Shown one piece after another: positions 33,638-41,744 of a DNA stretch of 64,000 nt. Numbering within the stretch: the first letter of the stretch is position 1; every line of letters begins with the position of its first letter. The notes beneath the pieces were generated by a model, which saw only the letters and a list, made by a program, of their open reading frames with translations, did no database searches and had not been told where the DNA came from. Source of the DNA: Serratia fonticola (GTDB lineage: Bacteria; Pseudomonadota; Gammaproteobacteria; Enterobacterales; Enterobacteriaceae); contig NZ_VFMK01000001.1 in the NCBI RefSeq assembly GCF_006715025.1, positions 2,604,001 to 2,668,000 of the forward strand, written 5' to 3'. A program made the translations under genes and the position numbers.

Positions 33638-34015
33638 CATCTGGCGGTAGTTTTCACACGGTGCACAGCTTGAAGCTGTAAATATCACTGCGGGGATCGC
33701 TAATGGTAAAGTCCTTGGTTGGGCTGCAAAGAATAAATAATAGACCTTATCTGATTTCTCGTTGTCACGAGGGTTCTCTCTCCGACTCTCAATTCCTGAC
33801 CAAATCCTGGCTTCTCTTTCGCAATTTTCCGGCTGACACACACTCTTATTTCGAACCAACCACGTTTTCTTGTGAAAAAACGCTGCACTTGCGTGCGGGC
33901 GCGTATTCACGTCATCCATCGGCTAAAGGGGGCCAAAACCTAATACGTGTGTGAAACATAATCGCTCGGTATCTGATACCGCTGCGGTAGGTGAAACAAA
34001 CTGTAAGGTGCCACT

Positions 34016-34804
34016 ATGGGAAGACAGAAAGCAGTGATCAAAGCACGTCGTGAAGCCAAACGCGTTATTCGTCGTGACGCACGTAGTCATCGCCAGCGTG
34101 AAGAAGAAAGCGTGACCTCGCTGGTACAAATGGGTGGTGTTGAATCTATCGGCATGGCGCGTGACAGCCGTGATACTTCTACCATCGAGGCGAGAACCGA
34201 AGCTCAGGGTCATTACTTATCAGCCATAGAAAACAAGCAGTTGATATTTGCCACCGGTGAAGCCGGTTGTGGTAAGACATTCATCAGTGCCGCCAAAGCG
34301 GCAGAAGCACTGATACATAAAGAGGTGGATCGGATCATTGTGACTCGTCCGGTTCTGCAGGCGGATGAAGATCTCGGTTTCTTGCCGGGGGATATTTCTG
34401 AGAAGTTCGCCCCTTATTTCCGGCCGGTGTACGATATTCTGTTGCGCCGTTTAGGATCGTCATTTTTGCAATACTGCCTGCGCCCTGAAATTGGCAAGGT
34501 AGAGATAGCGCCTTTCGCCTATATGCGCGGGCGTACTTTCGAAAACGCGGTAGTGATTCTGGACGAAGCCCAAAACGTAACGGCAAGCCAGATGAAGATG
34601 TTCCTGACCCGCCTGGGTGAGAATGTCACGGTAATCGTTAATGGGGATATTACCCAATGCGATTTACCGCGTGGTGTGAAATCCGGCCTTAGCGATGCGC
34701 TGGAACGCTTCGAAGAGGACGAGATGATCGGCATTATCCGTTTCGACAAACAGGACTGCGTCCGCTCTGCTTTGTGCCAGCGCACGCTCAACGCTTACAG
34801 TTAA
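34016..34804 (+). CDS. phoH: PhoH, phosphate starvation-inducible P-loop ATPase
   Basis: 262 residues, almost identical to E. coli PhoH, starting MGRQKAVIKARREAKRVI. Walker A is ATGEAGCGKT (near 80) and Walker B AVVILDEAQN (near 180), with GENVTVIVNGDITQCDLP as sensor-like region. PhoH proteins are cytoplasmic ATPases with helicase-like folds implicated in RNA metabolism, and their exact role is still debated. Monocistronic, with a long leader and a strong terminator. Confidence 0.96.
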   Translation: MGRQKAVIKARREAKRVIRRDARSHRQREEESVTSLVQMGGVESIGMARDSRDTSTIEARTEAQGHYLSAIENKQLIFATGEAGCGKTFISAAKAAEALIHKEVDRIIVTRPVLQADEDLGFLPGDISEKFAPYFRPVYDILLRRLGSSFLQYCLRPEIGKVEIAPFAYMRGRTFENAVVILDEAQNVTASQMKMFLTRLGENVTVIVNGDITQCDLPRGVKSGLSDALERFEEDEMIGIIRFDKQDCVRSALCQRTLNAYS

Positions 34805-34822
34805 CCTACCTGAATGTTTTGA

Positions 34823-34847
34823 AAAGGCCACTTCGGTGGCCTTTTTT
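34823..34847 (+). terminator. Intrinsic terminator of phoH
   Basis: AAAAGGCCAC-TTCG-GTGGCCTTTTTT, a UUCG-capped stem with a T tract, 18 bases after the phoH stop. Confidence 0.93.
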
Positions 34848-35358
34848 ACGTTCCAGGCTATGGAATGTTCCATTAAAAACACGGAGCAGCTCAGCGCCAC
34901 TGTTTAAATCTCTCGGCGTTGCTACCATAGTCGTTTACCGTAAATATCATGTCGGTTGTCTTCTATGAATTAGTTTGGCAGAGACCTATGGTAAGCAGGT
35001 TGAAACGGTTTGTGCTGTGGCTTCTGCCGAAGGAGGAGTTAAGTGGTCGGCTAAATCGTTATAGTAAAGAAATGCAATATGATACGAGGCTATTATTATG
35101 GATTGTATAGATTCCACTATTTTGAAGAAGATTAAGCAAGACCGTTAAGTTAACTTAAGTAAGTTGCACTTTATGCCATCGACATGTAATGTGGAAGATT
35201 AGGGGGCGGCTACAGTAACAGTAAAGTCAAAACTCGAATTTTATGCTGAGATATGCCAAATTACAGTGGAATGAAGTTCTTTAAACTGGCGAGTGTTTAA
35301 TGCGCTTTAATCTTGCTATAGGGACTATTCATACATTACCTGACTGGAGTCAAATGGG
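34848..35358. other. AT-rich junction between phoH and the hcp pocket
   Basis: About 510 bases where composition falls from core-like to AT-rich. A 40-codon frame at 34988-35110 (MVSRLKRFVLWLLPKEELSG at its start) and two very short frames just before the next gene were seen, none with strong support. A GTTAAGTTAACTTAAG block lies near 35143-35158. No tRNA or clear attachment site was found at the junction. Confidence 0.4.
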
Positions 35359-36024
35359 ATGACAAAAAGGACAGACATACAATCTGGCAGGTTAGTTTAT
35401 ACTGAACATCTCGGATGGATTGATAAAGGTCATGCGAAAGGAGATGATGCCAGAAAGCTATGGGCGCAATTGCTTAATGAAGACTCAAATCCGCTCATAA
35501 AGGATTATTTTCTGGTTAACTATTCCCAGGCTATGGGAACAAAGCATATCCGAACAGGTGTTCATTCACAATGGAAGGTAAAGAGGGGGCTATCGATAGA
35601 AACTAAGCGTTCTATTGCACTTTCTATGATGTTTTGTGTTTCGCTACAATTTGAGGGTCTGCAATCCAATTCTTTTTATTCGAGCTTCACGGATAGTGGT
35701 TTTAGTTGTGAAGATTTGATATCTAATCTGCTAGGTTTTTATTCTGTTATCCTTCCTCGTAATTATCTATCTCTGATTAGACCAAAATCAAAAGAGTATG
35801 CCTTTAAGATATGGGATTATTATGGTCCGGTTGGAAAATATAAAAATAACGAATTGAAAGCATTAATTTTCCCAGATCCGGAAAAATTCCCTAACAATGC
35901 CTATCCATATAAAAGAGGACTTCCATCTTACTTATCCTCTATTAAGCCGTTTTCATCGTATGAGAACGATATAGTAATAAATACCATTAACTCTAACTTA
36001 TTCTTGGGGGTGGGGCTAAAATGA
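35359..36024 (+). CDS. Unrecognised protein with a GWIDxGHA motif, upstream of orphan hcp
   Basis: 221 residues, start ATG preceded by GGAGT. No signal peptide or membrane helix. The N-terminal 30 residues hold a compact motif, YTEHLGWIDKGHAKGDD, with a histidine and acidic residues that could be catalytic. The rest is mixed, rich in S, Y and F, with several lysines. I do not recognise the family. Base use is far more AT-rich than the flanks (for example AAA, TTT and ATA codons). The stop overlaps the next gene by four bases (ATGA). The pairing with a membrane-anchored small protein and an hcp gene makes an antibacterial T6SS cargo with immunity partner a reasonable guess, not a demonstrated function. 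Confidence 0.6.
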   Translation: MTKRTDIQSGRLVYTEHLGWIDKGHAKGDDARKLWAQLLNEDSNPLIKDYFLVNYSQAMGTKHIRTGVHSQWKVKRGLSIETKRSIALSMMFCVSLQFEGLQSNSFYSSFTDSGFSCEDLISNLLGFYSVILPRNYLSLIRPKSKEYAFKIWDYYGPVGKYKNNELKALIFPDPEKFPNNAYPYKRGLPSYLSSIKPFSSYENDIVINTINSNLFLGVGLK

Positions 36025-36437
36025 AAGTGATGGTAACATTTATAATAACTGTGCTCCTAGTTGTTTTCTATTGGGGGTGGTTATTTACGATGCCTGATGT
36101 GACATATACAGAAAAGGACTTTCTAAAATATTATCTTCTAACGCGAAAGGAAATAAGAAATGCCCCTAGGCTATCTGAAGATTATTATTTTGAATATGGA
36201 AGAAGTGATGAAAGTGACCCTGAAAGCAGTGTTATTTACACTTGTGGGTTAAGTAATGTTGATGAGGGCTATGAACGTTTGCTCTCGTATGTAAAAAAGA
36301 CGGGTATAACTTTGAGTGAAGGGTACTCATGGGATAATCCGCCTAAGCGTGGGGAAGAGTATTTTTACCTTGGCAAGATAAGTCGTAATGGGGATGAGGA
36401 GTGTCTGATGTTGATGCTTTCTGAAAGTTTTAATTGA
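36021..36437 (+). CDS. Unrecognised small membrane-anchored protein (possible immunity partner)
   Basis: 138 residues. One N-terminal hydrophobic helix (about residues 4-24, MVTFIITVLLVVFYWGWLF) is followed by a soluble, acidic, tyrosine-rich domain that should lie in the periplasm, with two or more cysteines. No family is recognised. It is translationally coupled to the upstream gene (ATGA overlap) and ends 55 bases before hcp. A one-helix protein with a periplasmic domain next to a candidate effector is a common form of T6SS immunity protein. This is an inference from layout only. AT-rich like its neighbours. Confidence 0.55.
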   Translation: MKVMVTFIITVLLVVFYWGWLFTMPDVTYTEKDFLKYYLLTRKEIRNAPRLSEDYYFEYGRSDESDPESSVIYTCGLSNVDEGYERLLSYVKKTGITLSEGYSWDNPPKRGEEYFYLGKISRNGDEECLMLMLSESFN

Positions 36438-36491
36438 AGTGGTTATTAAGGCGATTTTTTAATGATGTAATTTATACATAAGGATATCAGT

Positions 36492-36971
36492 ATGTCTAAT
36501 ATTATTTATTTAACAATAAAAGGAAGTTCCCAAGGGTTAATATCATCAGGTTGCTCGACCTATGATTCAGTAGGTAATAAATATCAATCTGGGCATGATG
36601 ATGAAATATATGTCTATTCTTTTGATCACGATATAACTCGCGAACAACATGTCAATCATCAACCCATTGATTTTATAAAGGGGATTGACAAATCGTCACC
36701 TTTATTTGGGATTGCCATCTCAAATAATGAAATGTTAACACTTAAGTTTGATTTTTACCGGACGGCCGCTGATGGCTCTTTAATGAAATATTACTCAATT
36801 GAAATCAGTGGCGCGACAATAGTCGCTTTTTCTAGTCATTATCCCAACTCGCTAACACATAATGATGCGCAACCTTATGAGTCAATATCTGTGAAATATG
36901 AAAGTGTTACTTGGAAGCATCATTCTGCGGGAACATCTGGCTATAGTATCAAGGCCGATAGAGTTTACTGA
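36492..36971 (+). CDS. hcp: Hcp-family type VI secretion tube protein (orphan)
   Basis: 159 residues, the usual Hcp length, start preceded by AAGGATATC. The N-terminus MSNIIYLTIKGSSQGLISSG, the middle ITREQHVNHQPIDFIKGIDK and the C-terminal GTSGYSIKADRVY are hallmarks of the enterobacterial Hcp1/HcpA family. Hcp hexamers stack into the T6SS inner tube and carry small effectors in their lumen. No other T6SS genes are in the window, so this is an orphan copy. It lies in an AT-rich pocket next to a phage baseplate remnant. Confidence 0.92.
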   Translation: MSNIIYLTIKGSSQGLISSGCSTYDSVGNKYQSGHDDEIYVYSFDHDITREQHVNHQPIDFIKGIDKSSPLFGIAISNNEMLTLKFDFYRTAADGSLMKYYSIEISGATIVAFSSHYPNSLTHNDAQPYESISVKYESVTWKHHSAGTSGYSIKADRVY

Positions 36972-37106
36972 TTTTTTATAGATAATTTCTGCGTAGAATG
37001 CGCTTACAAAGCGGCAGCTTTTCAGTATGTAACTCGCTGTGTGCCACTATGACCAACGAGTCGGGATTGCTGCTTGCTCTCTCCCACGTTTCCTTTACCT
37101 TCCTTA

Positions 37107-37570
37107 TGCAAACATCCAAATCCTTTTCAGAACTCGTACGTGCAGTGTGCAGCCTTACCCGCGTCGGCGTTGTTGCTAATGTTGATGCGGATAACGCAGT
37201 GTACCGCATCCAGACCGGTGGCAAGACGTCGACTGGTCGAGACGTTCATCTGGCTGATGAGAACCCTCTCGCGGTGAACCGTTGCTTTTATTGCGTTGGG
37301 TGGTGAGCAGGATATCGCCTTTATCTTATCGGGTAACTGTTCCGATGATTGTTAGCCACCATCAGTCTCGCCGATGCTGTTTACATCAGCTTTCCTGATG
37401 GTACGGCTAGTGAGTATGAACCAGAAACCGGCGCGCTGGCTGCCAGCGAGATTAAAACGGCCAATATAGCTGCCGCCGAGTCTGTCACTGTGCCTATGCT
37501 TACTATCAATGCCAGCCAAAATCACCCTTAGCACGTCAGAGATGGTCTGCACTGTCAGGTTGCTCACTGG
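37107..37570 (+). pseudogene. Frameshifted remnant of a P2-like phage baseplate assembly protein V gene
   Basis: Read piecewise, the region matches the order of P2 gpV. A first piece (about 37107-37235) gives FSELVRAVCSLTRVGVVANV and YRIQTGG. A second (about 37299-37350) gives GGEQDIAFILSGN and then a stop. A third (about 37352-37525) gives VYISFPDGTASEYEPETGAL and IKTANIAAAESVTV. A fourth (about 37524-37570) gives TLSTSEMVCTVRLLTG. The pieces lie in alternating frames, so at least three frameshifts and one stop are present. The start and far 3' end are missing. GpV is the baseplate spike, structurally related to T6SS VgrG. Confidence 0.8.
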
Positions 37571-37607
37571 ATGCTGGAGATTTCCCAACTGGCATAATTT
37601 TCATTCT

Positions 37608-37624
37608 TGTTTAAGCTTTGTGTA
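37608..37624 (+). promoter_or_regulatory. Possible PhoP box upstream of lpxO
   Basis: TGTTTA-AGCTT-TGTGTA fits the PhoP direct repeat (T/G)GTTTA-N5-(T/G)GTTTA with one mismatch in the second half. A TATAGA lies 18 bases further on. lpxO is PhoP/PhoQ-controlled in Salmonella. The site is about 160 bases before the lpxO start. Confidence 0.4.
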
Positions 37625-37781
37625 AATTATTGTGGCGTTTTGTATAGAAATCTTGTTCACATAACGTTAACTATAGATTTCCTCCAACCGTTAAAGCGAA
37701 TTCAACGGGGATACGGAAATATTTGGGTTGTGTGCGGTATTAAGCACACAGATTTTAGGGTTCCTTGGTATTGAATTGACT

Positions 37782-38684
37782 ATGAAATATATCGTTCTGA
37801 TTCTGTTCATATTATGCGTGATTTACGTACACTATCGCGGCCGGGTGCGCTATTCATTCTGGCGGCAACTATCCGATCATTCCACGTTTACCGCACCGTT
37901 AAATGTTTTCATGTATCTGTTCTCTCGTGCGCCGACAACGCCTTATTTGCAACCAGAGCAGTTCCCTGAGCTTGCGGTACTGCGTGATAATTGGCAGACC
38001 ATCAGGGAAGAGGGGCAGAAGCTGATGGAGATCCAGCAAATCAAGGCGTCGGATAAATTTAACGATGCTGGCTTTAACTCCTTTTTCAAAACCGGCTGGA
38101 AGCGCTTCTACCTGAAGTGGTATGACGATAACCATCCTTCGGCAATGACGCTGTGTCCGCAAACTACCGCGTTGTTAAGAGGGTTACCTTCGGTCAAGGC
38201 CGCGATGTTTGCTGAATTGCCGGATGGCAGCCGCCTGCCGCGCCACCGTGATCCTTACGCCGGCTCGCTGCGCTATCACTTAGGGCTGATAACGCCTAAT
38301 GATGACCGCTGCTTTATTGAAGTGGATGGTGAGCGTTACAGCTGGCGTGATGGTGAAGGCGTGATGTTTGATGAAACCTATCTGCACTATGCCGAGAACA
38401 AAAGTGGGCAAAATCGCCTGATCCTGTTTTGTGATATTGAACGTCCAATGCGTTACCGCTGGGCGCAGGCGGTGAACCATTGGTTAGGGCGCAATCTGAT
38501 GAGTGCAGCCACGGCCCCGAATGAAGAGGGCGATCGTACCGGTGGGGTGAATCGGCTGTTCAAATATATCTATTCTGTTCGCAAGGTCGGTAAACGGTTG
38601 AAGGCCTGGAACAAGACGGGTTATTACATCATCAAGTGGACCTTGTTTGGCGGTATTGCAGCGTTGATTTTCTTTTCGATATAA
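37782..38684 (+). CDS. lpxO: Lipid A 2-hydroxylase LpxO (Fe(II)/2-oxoglutarate-dependent)
   Basis: 300 residues from ATG 37782 (MKYIVLILFILCVIYVHYRG), which gives the LpxO length. An 18-codon upstream extension has no support. An N-terminal and a C-terminal membrane helix anchor an aspartyl/asparaginyl beta-hydroxylase domain. The iron-binding HxD lies in LPRHRDPYAGSLRYHLGL and the second histidine in ETYLHYAENKSGQNRLILF. It adds a 2-hydroxyl to the secondary myristate of lipid A at the inner membrane. The gene directly follows the acquired hcp/gpV pocket. Confidence 0.93.
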   Translation: MKYIVLILFILCVIYVHYRGRVRYSFWRQLSDHSTFTAPLNVFMYLFSRAPTTPYLQPEQFPELAVLRDNWQTIREEGQKLMEIQQIKASDKFNDAGFNSFFKTGWKRFYLKWYDDNHPSAMTLCPQTTALLRGLPSVKAAMFAELPDGSRLPRHRDPYAGSLRYHLGLITPNDDRCFIEVDGERYSWRDGEGVMFDETYLHYAENKSGQNRLILFCDIERPMRYRWAQAVNHWLGRNLMSAATAPNEEGDRTGGVNRLFKYIYSVRKVGKRLKAWNKTGYYIIKWTLFGGIAALIFFSI

Positions 38685-38691
38685 GGTGAGT

Positions 38692-38720
38692 GGGGCGCAT
38701 AAAATGCGCCCCGTTTTATT
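38692..38720. terminator. Terminator between lpxO and chaA (convergent genes)
   Basis: GGGGCGCAT-AAA-ATGCGCCCC, a perfect nine-base stem followed by GTTTTATT, seven bases after lpxO. It can serve both strands. Confidence 0.85.
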
Positions 38721-38738
38721 CACTACGGTTACTCGAGA

Positions 38739-39839
38739 TCAGGCAAAGATCGTCATCATGTAAGCGGCAAACAGTGCCAGATGCGCGGTGCCGTTCAGCA
38801 CGTTGGTTCTGCCGGTAGAGAAAGAGATATGGCACAGTACCAACACCGTCAGCATCACGACCATATGCGGGGCCTGCAGGCCGAAGATCAACGTCTGACC
38901 GGTCAGGGTCGCAATAATCGTGACCGCTGGCACCGTAAGTGAAATAGTCGCCAGCACAGAACCAAAGAACAGGTTCATGGCACGTTGTACCTGGTTGTTC
39001 AATACGGCCCGTAGCGCGCCCAACCCTTCAGGGGACAGGATCAGCAATGCAACCAGGAAACCGGTGAACTGGCTTGGGGCGTTCAGTTTGGTCAGCAGCC
39101 CCTCCAGCGGATTGGCATTGAACTTGGTCACTGCGATAACCGCAACCAGATGCACAATCAACCAGGCGGCATGCCATAGGCTGCTGTGTGAAGAGGGTTT
39201 ACCGTGGTGCGGGTCACCATCGTCATCTTCGTGTTCGTACACAAACAGGCTTTGGTGCGTTTTGGTCTGGATCAGCAGGAATACGCCGTACATTGCTGCC
39301 GAGATGGCGGCCACCAGCAGGGATTGCCCTACGCTGAAATTGCCCCCGGGCAGTGCACTGGGTAAAACCAGCACGATCACCGCCAGTGGGAAAATAGCCA
39401 TCAGATACTGTTTGATGCCACCAAGGTTAACGTACTGAGTAGCAAACTTGCGCCCGCCTAACAAAAGCGCAAAACCGACCAGGCCAGCAGTAACAATCAT
39501 GATGATTGAATACAGTGTGTCGCGCATCAATGCAGGGGCCGCGTCGCCGGTAGCCATCAGCGCCGAGATCAGGCTGACTTCCAGAATGACCACCGACAGG
39601 CTGAGGATCAGAGAACCATAGGGTTCACCTAAACGGTGGGCCAGCACATCGGCGTGGCGCACTACGCTGAAAGCACTGCTGAGGATCCCCACCAGGGCAA
39701 TAATGTTAATGGCGACGATTAATGGGAAACTGCTGGTACTACTCCACAGGTTGAGAACAACCAGTGCTGCAATAGGAAAAATCAGGGAATATTCCGTATG
39801 GCGGGATTTGGATCGGCCAGGATCGTTGTGCGACTTCAT
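38739..39839 (-). CDS. chaA: Sodium-potassium/proton antiporter ChaA
   Basis: 366 residues from ATG 39839 (MKSHNDPGRSKSRHTEYS), the same length as E. coli ChaA. It has eleven hydrophobic segments with two CaCA-type repeats: GEPYGSLILSLSVVILEVSL and SPEGLGALRAVLNNQVQRAM. A cytoplasmic loop with an acidic, histidine-containing patch (VYEHEDDDGDPHHGK) separates the halves, as in other ChaA proteins. It expels Na+, Ca2+ and K+ in exchange for protons. Unlike E. coli, a siderophore reductase gene lies between chaA and chaB. Confidence 0.95.
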   Translation of the reverse strand: MKSHNDPGRSKSRHTEYSLIFPIAALVVLNLWSSTSSFPLIVAINIIALVGILSSAFSVVRHADVLAHRLGEPYGSLILSLSVVILEVSLISALMATGDAAPALMRDTLYSIIMIVTAGLVGFALLLGGRKFATQYVNLGGIKQYLMAIFPLAVIVLVLPSALPGGNFSVGQSLLVAAISAAMYGVFLLIQTKTHQSLFVYEHEDDDGDPHHGKPSSHSSLWHAAWLIVHLVAVIAVTKFNANPLEGLLTKLNAPSQFTGFLVALLILSPEGLGALRAVLNNQVQRAMNLFFGSVLATISLTVPAVTIIATLTGQTLIFGLQAPHMVVMLTVLVLCHISFSTGRTNVLNGTAHLALFAAYMMTIFA

Positions 39840-40024
39840 TGCGGTGAATCTCCTTCTCAAACTGTGTGACCCGTCATCGCTGTTCCCTCAGCACAGAGGT
39901 GGTCCAGCGTATCCAGAATGTTGTTAATCATAATAGGATACACCCTGCGTGTGACGCCGAGTAATGGTGTAATGTTGTGTTGGCTAGAGAAAGCAAAACC
40001 TTGCTTTATGTGATAAGCGTAACA

Positions 40025-40050
40025 AAAAAACCGCAGTTTATGCGGTTTTA
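40025..40050 (-). terminator. Terminator downstream of the siderophore-interacting protein gene
   Basis: AAAACCGCA-GTT-TATGCGGTTTT, with As on one side and Ts on the other, so usable on both strands. On the minus strand a run of seven Ts follows. The rest of the 312-base gap (39840-40151) shows nothing assignable. Confidence 0.8.
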
Positions 40051-40151
40051 TTTACTTACTTTTACGTAATAAAGCCCTGATCCGGGACTAACCCGCCATA
40101 AAATCGATTTAACCGATGATTATCACGAAAAATAAGGCAGATAATGGCCAC

Positions 40152-40970
40152 TCATGAGTCAATATTGTCCATGATCTCGTGCCGTTTGTTATGATATCCC
40201 TCTTCATTTAGCCCCTCGCGCCAATAAGGGACGGCATAAAGCTGATTACGATCGCATTGCCGATCTCGGCGCAGGTAGCGGCGCAACGCGACCACCAGAT
40301 GATCTTCACCGGCCAGCCAGTAATGAGTCCCTTCTTGAGGCAGTGACAGCGAGCAGAATTGGGTGATAAGTTCAGCCGTCTTTTCAGTACCGCCGATAAT
40401 CCAGCTTAGCTCAAAACCGGCGGGTTTTTGCAGGTCAATCACATCTGCCGGGCTATCGACACGGATGAAGGCATGGCCTTCACTCCGTGCTGGCAGGTTT
40501 TCCAACAGTGCGGCAATAGCAGGCAGTGAAGAGGGGTCGCCTGCCAGGCAATAAAAGTCTGCTGCGGGCAGCATGGGTTTGGGGCCGCCAGGATTGCTGA
40601 TGCCAATTTTGTCGCCCGGTTTAGCCTGGCGGGCAAAATTAACCGCCGGGCCGTTGTGTTCATGCAGTGCAAACTCAATATCAACTTCTGCCTGCTGTGG
40701 CCGGATAGCGCGAATAGTGTAGGTACGGACTATCGGGCGTAGGGCGTCTGCTGCCCACACAGGGCCATTCTCGCTGAGCGTAGGCAGATCGGGTTGTGTT
40801 TGACCATCACGCGGCAAAAACACTTTGATATGTGCCGCGGCGGTCTCTGCAGGATAAAAACGTAGGTCGGGAGCGCTGAACGTGATCCGGCGCAGATGCG
40901 GTGTGATATCACATACGCGGGTGACTTCGATCAAATAGGGGGCACGCTGACGGGGGGCTTCGGTGGTCAC
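40152..40970 (-). CDS. Siderophore-interacting protein, NAD(P)H-dependent ferric siderophore reductase (ViuB/YqjH family)
   Basis: 272 residues. The FAD-binding barrel (about 10-130) has the RTYTIR motif that binds flavin, followed by EVDIEFALHEHNGPAVNFAR and GDKIGISNPGG. The C-terminal SIP domain has WLAGEDHLVVALRRYLRRD and the terminal YWREGLNEEGYH typical of the family. It reduces ferric siderophores in the cytoplasm to release iron. A Fur box lies directly upstream. No siderophore gene is next to it, so its ligand is unknown. Confidence 0.9.
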   Translation of the reverse strand: MTTEAPRQRAPYLIEVTRVCDITPHLRRITFSAPDLRFYPAETAAAHIKVFLPRDGQTQPDLPTLSENGPVWAADALRPIVRTYTIRAIRPQQAEVDIEFALHEHNGPAVNFARQAKPGDKIGISNPGGPKPMLPAADFYCLAGDPSSLPAIAALLENLPARSEGHAFIRVDSPADVIDLQKPAGFELSWIIGGTEKTAELITQFCSLSLPQEGTHYWLAGEDHLVVALRRYLRRDRQCDRNQLYAVPYWREGLNEEGYHNKRHEIMDNIDS

Positions 40971-41012
40971 TGGATTCTCCTTTTATCATTCTGCCGCCAG
41001 TATATCATGTCA

Positions 41013-41031
41013 TTTGATAATGAGAATTGTT
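41013..41031 (-). promoter_or_regulatory. Fur box upstream of the siderophore reductase gene
   Basis: TTTGATAATGAGAATTGTT has the GATAATGA-AAT core of the Fur consensus. It lies about 45 bases before the reductase start on the minus strand and about 70 before chaB. Confidence 0.65.
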
Positions 41032-41097
41032 TGCTAATTGAGGCGTAGAGAGGTTTCTTCTATGCTTATTGTGCAAGTTAATGATAGGAGAATAGAT

Positions 41098-41325
41098 ATG
41101 CCCTATAAAACCAAAGGTGCATTGCCTGACAATGTAAAGAATGTGCTGCCAGAACATGCGCAGGAGATCTATAAAGAAGCCTTTAATAGCGCCTGGCAGC
41201 AGTACCAGGATAAAGAGAAGCGGCATGGTGACGATTCCCGTGAGGAAACCGCACATAAGGTGGCTTGGGCGGCGGTTAAACAGCGTTATCGCAAGGGGGA
41301 CGACGATCGCTGGCATAAAATGTAA
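41098..41325 (+). CDS. chaB: ChaB family protein
   Basis: 75 residues from ATG 41098, preceded by AGGAG. The 20-codon upstream extension of the frame has no support. The product MPYKTKGALPDNVKNVLPEH, then AFNSAWQQYQDK and ETAHKVAWAAVKQRY, is the typical short ChaB helical domain. Its function is poorly defined and it has been described as a regulator of the ChaA antiporter. Transcribed away from the siderophore reductase. Confidence 0.93.
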   Translation: MPYKTKGALPDNVKNVLPEHAQEIYKEAFNSAWQQYQDKEKRHGDDSREETAHKVAWAAVKQRYRKGDDDRWHKM

Positions 41326-41511
41326 TATTCTCAGCCAGAGAGAGGCCGGATGTTATTTGCTGGCGATAAAATGAGCGATATTTGTTATGGAGACGCTTGC
41401 GCAAAGTAAAAATTTACACTCTTTCATATTATTGCTTCTGGGAATAAATAATTTTTCACATTAAAACCGGTGTGAAACTTGATTAGAGCGTAAGAAAAGA
41501 ATATGGTCATT

Positions 41512-41636
41512 TATACCCTTCTTATTTGGAGTTTCAGCATTGTTAGCTGCGGGCGTGAACCCATACTTACTTAAGTAAGCTTTCAAGGATTCCCCCCTTG
41601 CCGCCTAGGTGCAACTTCAATTACTTTGGGCATATA
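41512..41636. repeat. Dispersed palindromic repeat, copy 4 (between chaB and chaC)
   Basis: Bounded by TATACCC on the left and GGGCATATA on the right, with GTTTCAGCATTGTTAGCTGC inside the left end and GTGCAACTTCAA inside the right, like the copies at 3263 and 15244. A perfect 14-base dyad CTTACTTAAGTAAG lies in the middle (about 41566-41579). Confidence 0.6.
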
Positions 41637-41744
41637 TCGTAGTGGATAAAATGAAGTAATAAAATTCTCTATCCAAAAAATATAATTGCGAAGGCACAGT
41701 GGCGAAGGGATTAGGGCAATCCTATTCCCGGGAGGTTGTATCAG

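Noticed and set aside
33703..33954. 83-codon frame in the phoH leader
   Set aside because: No ribosome site and overlapping frames on both strands of similar length; more likely untranslated leader.
34988..35110. 40-codon frame between phoH and the hcp pocket
   Set aside because: Plausible N-terminus but weak ribosome site; could be a gene fragment, not enough to call.
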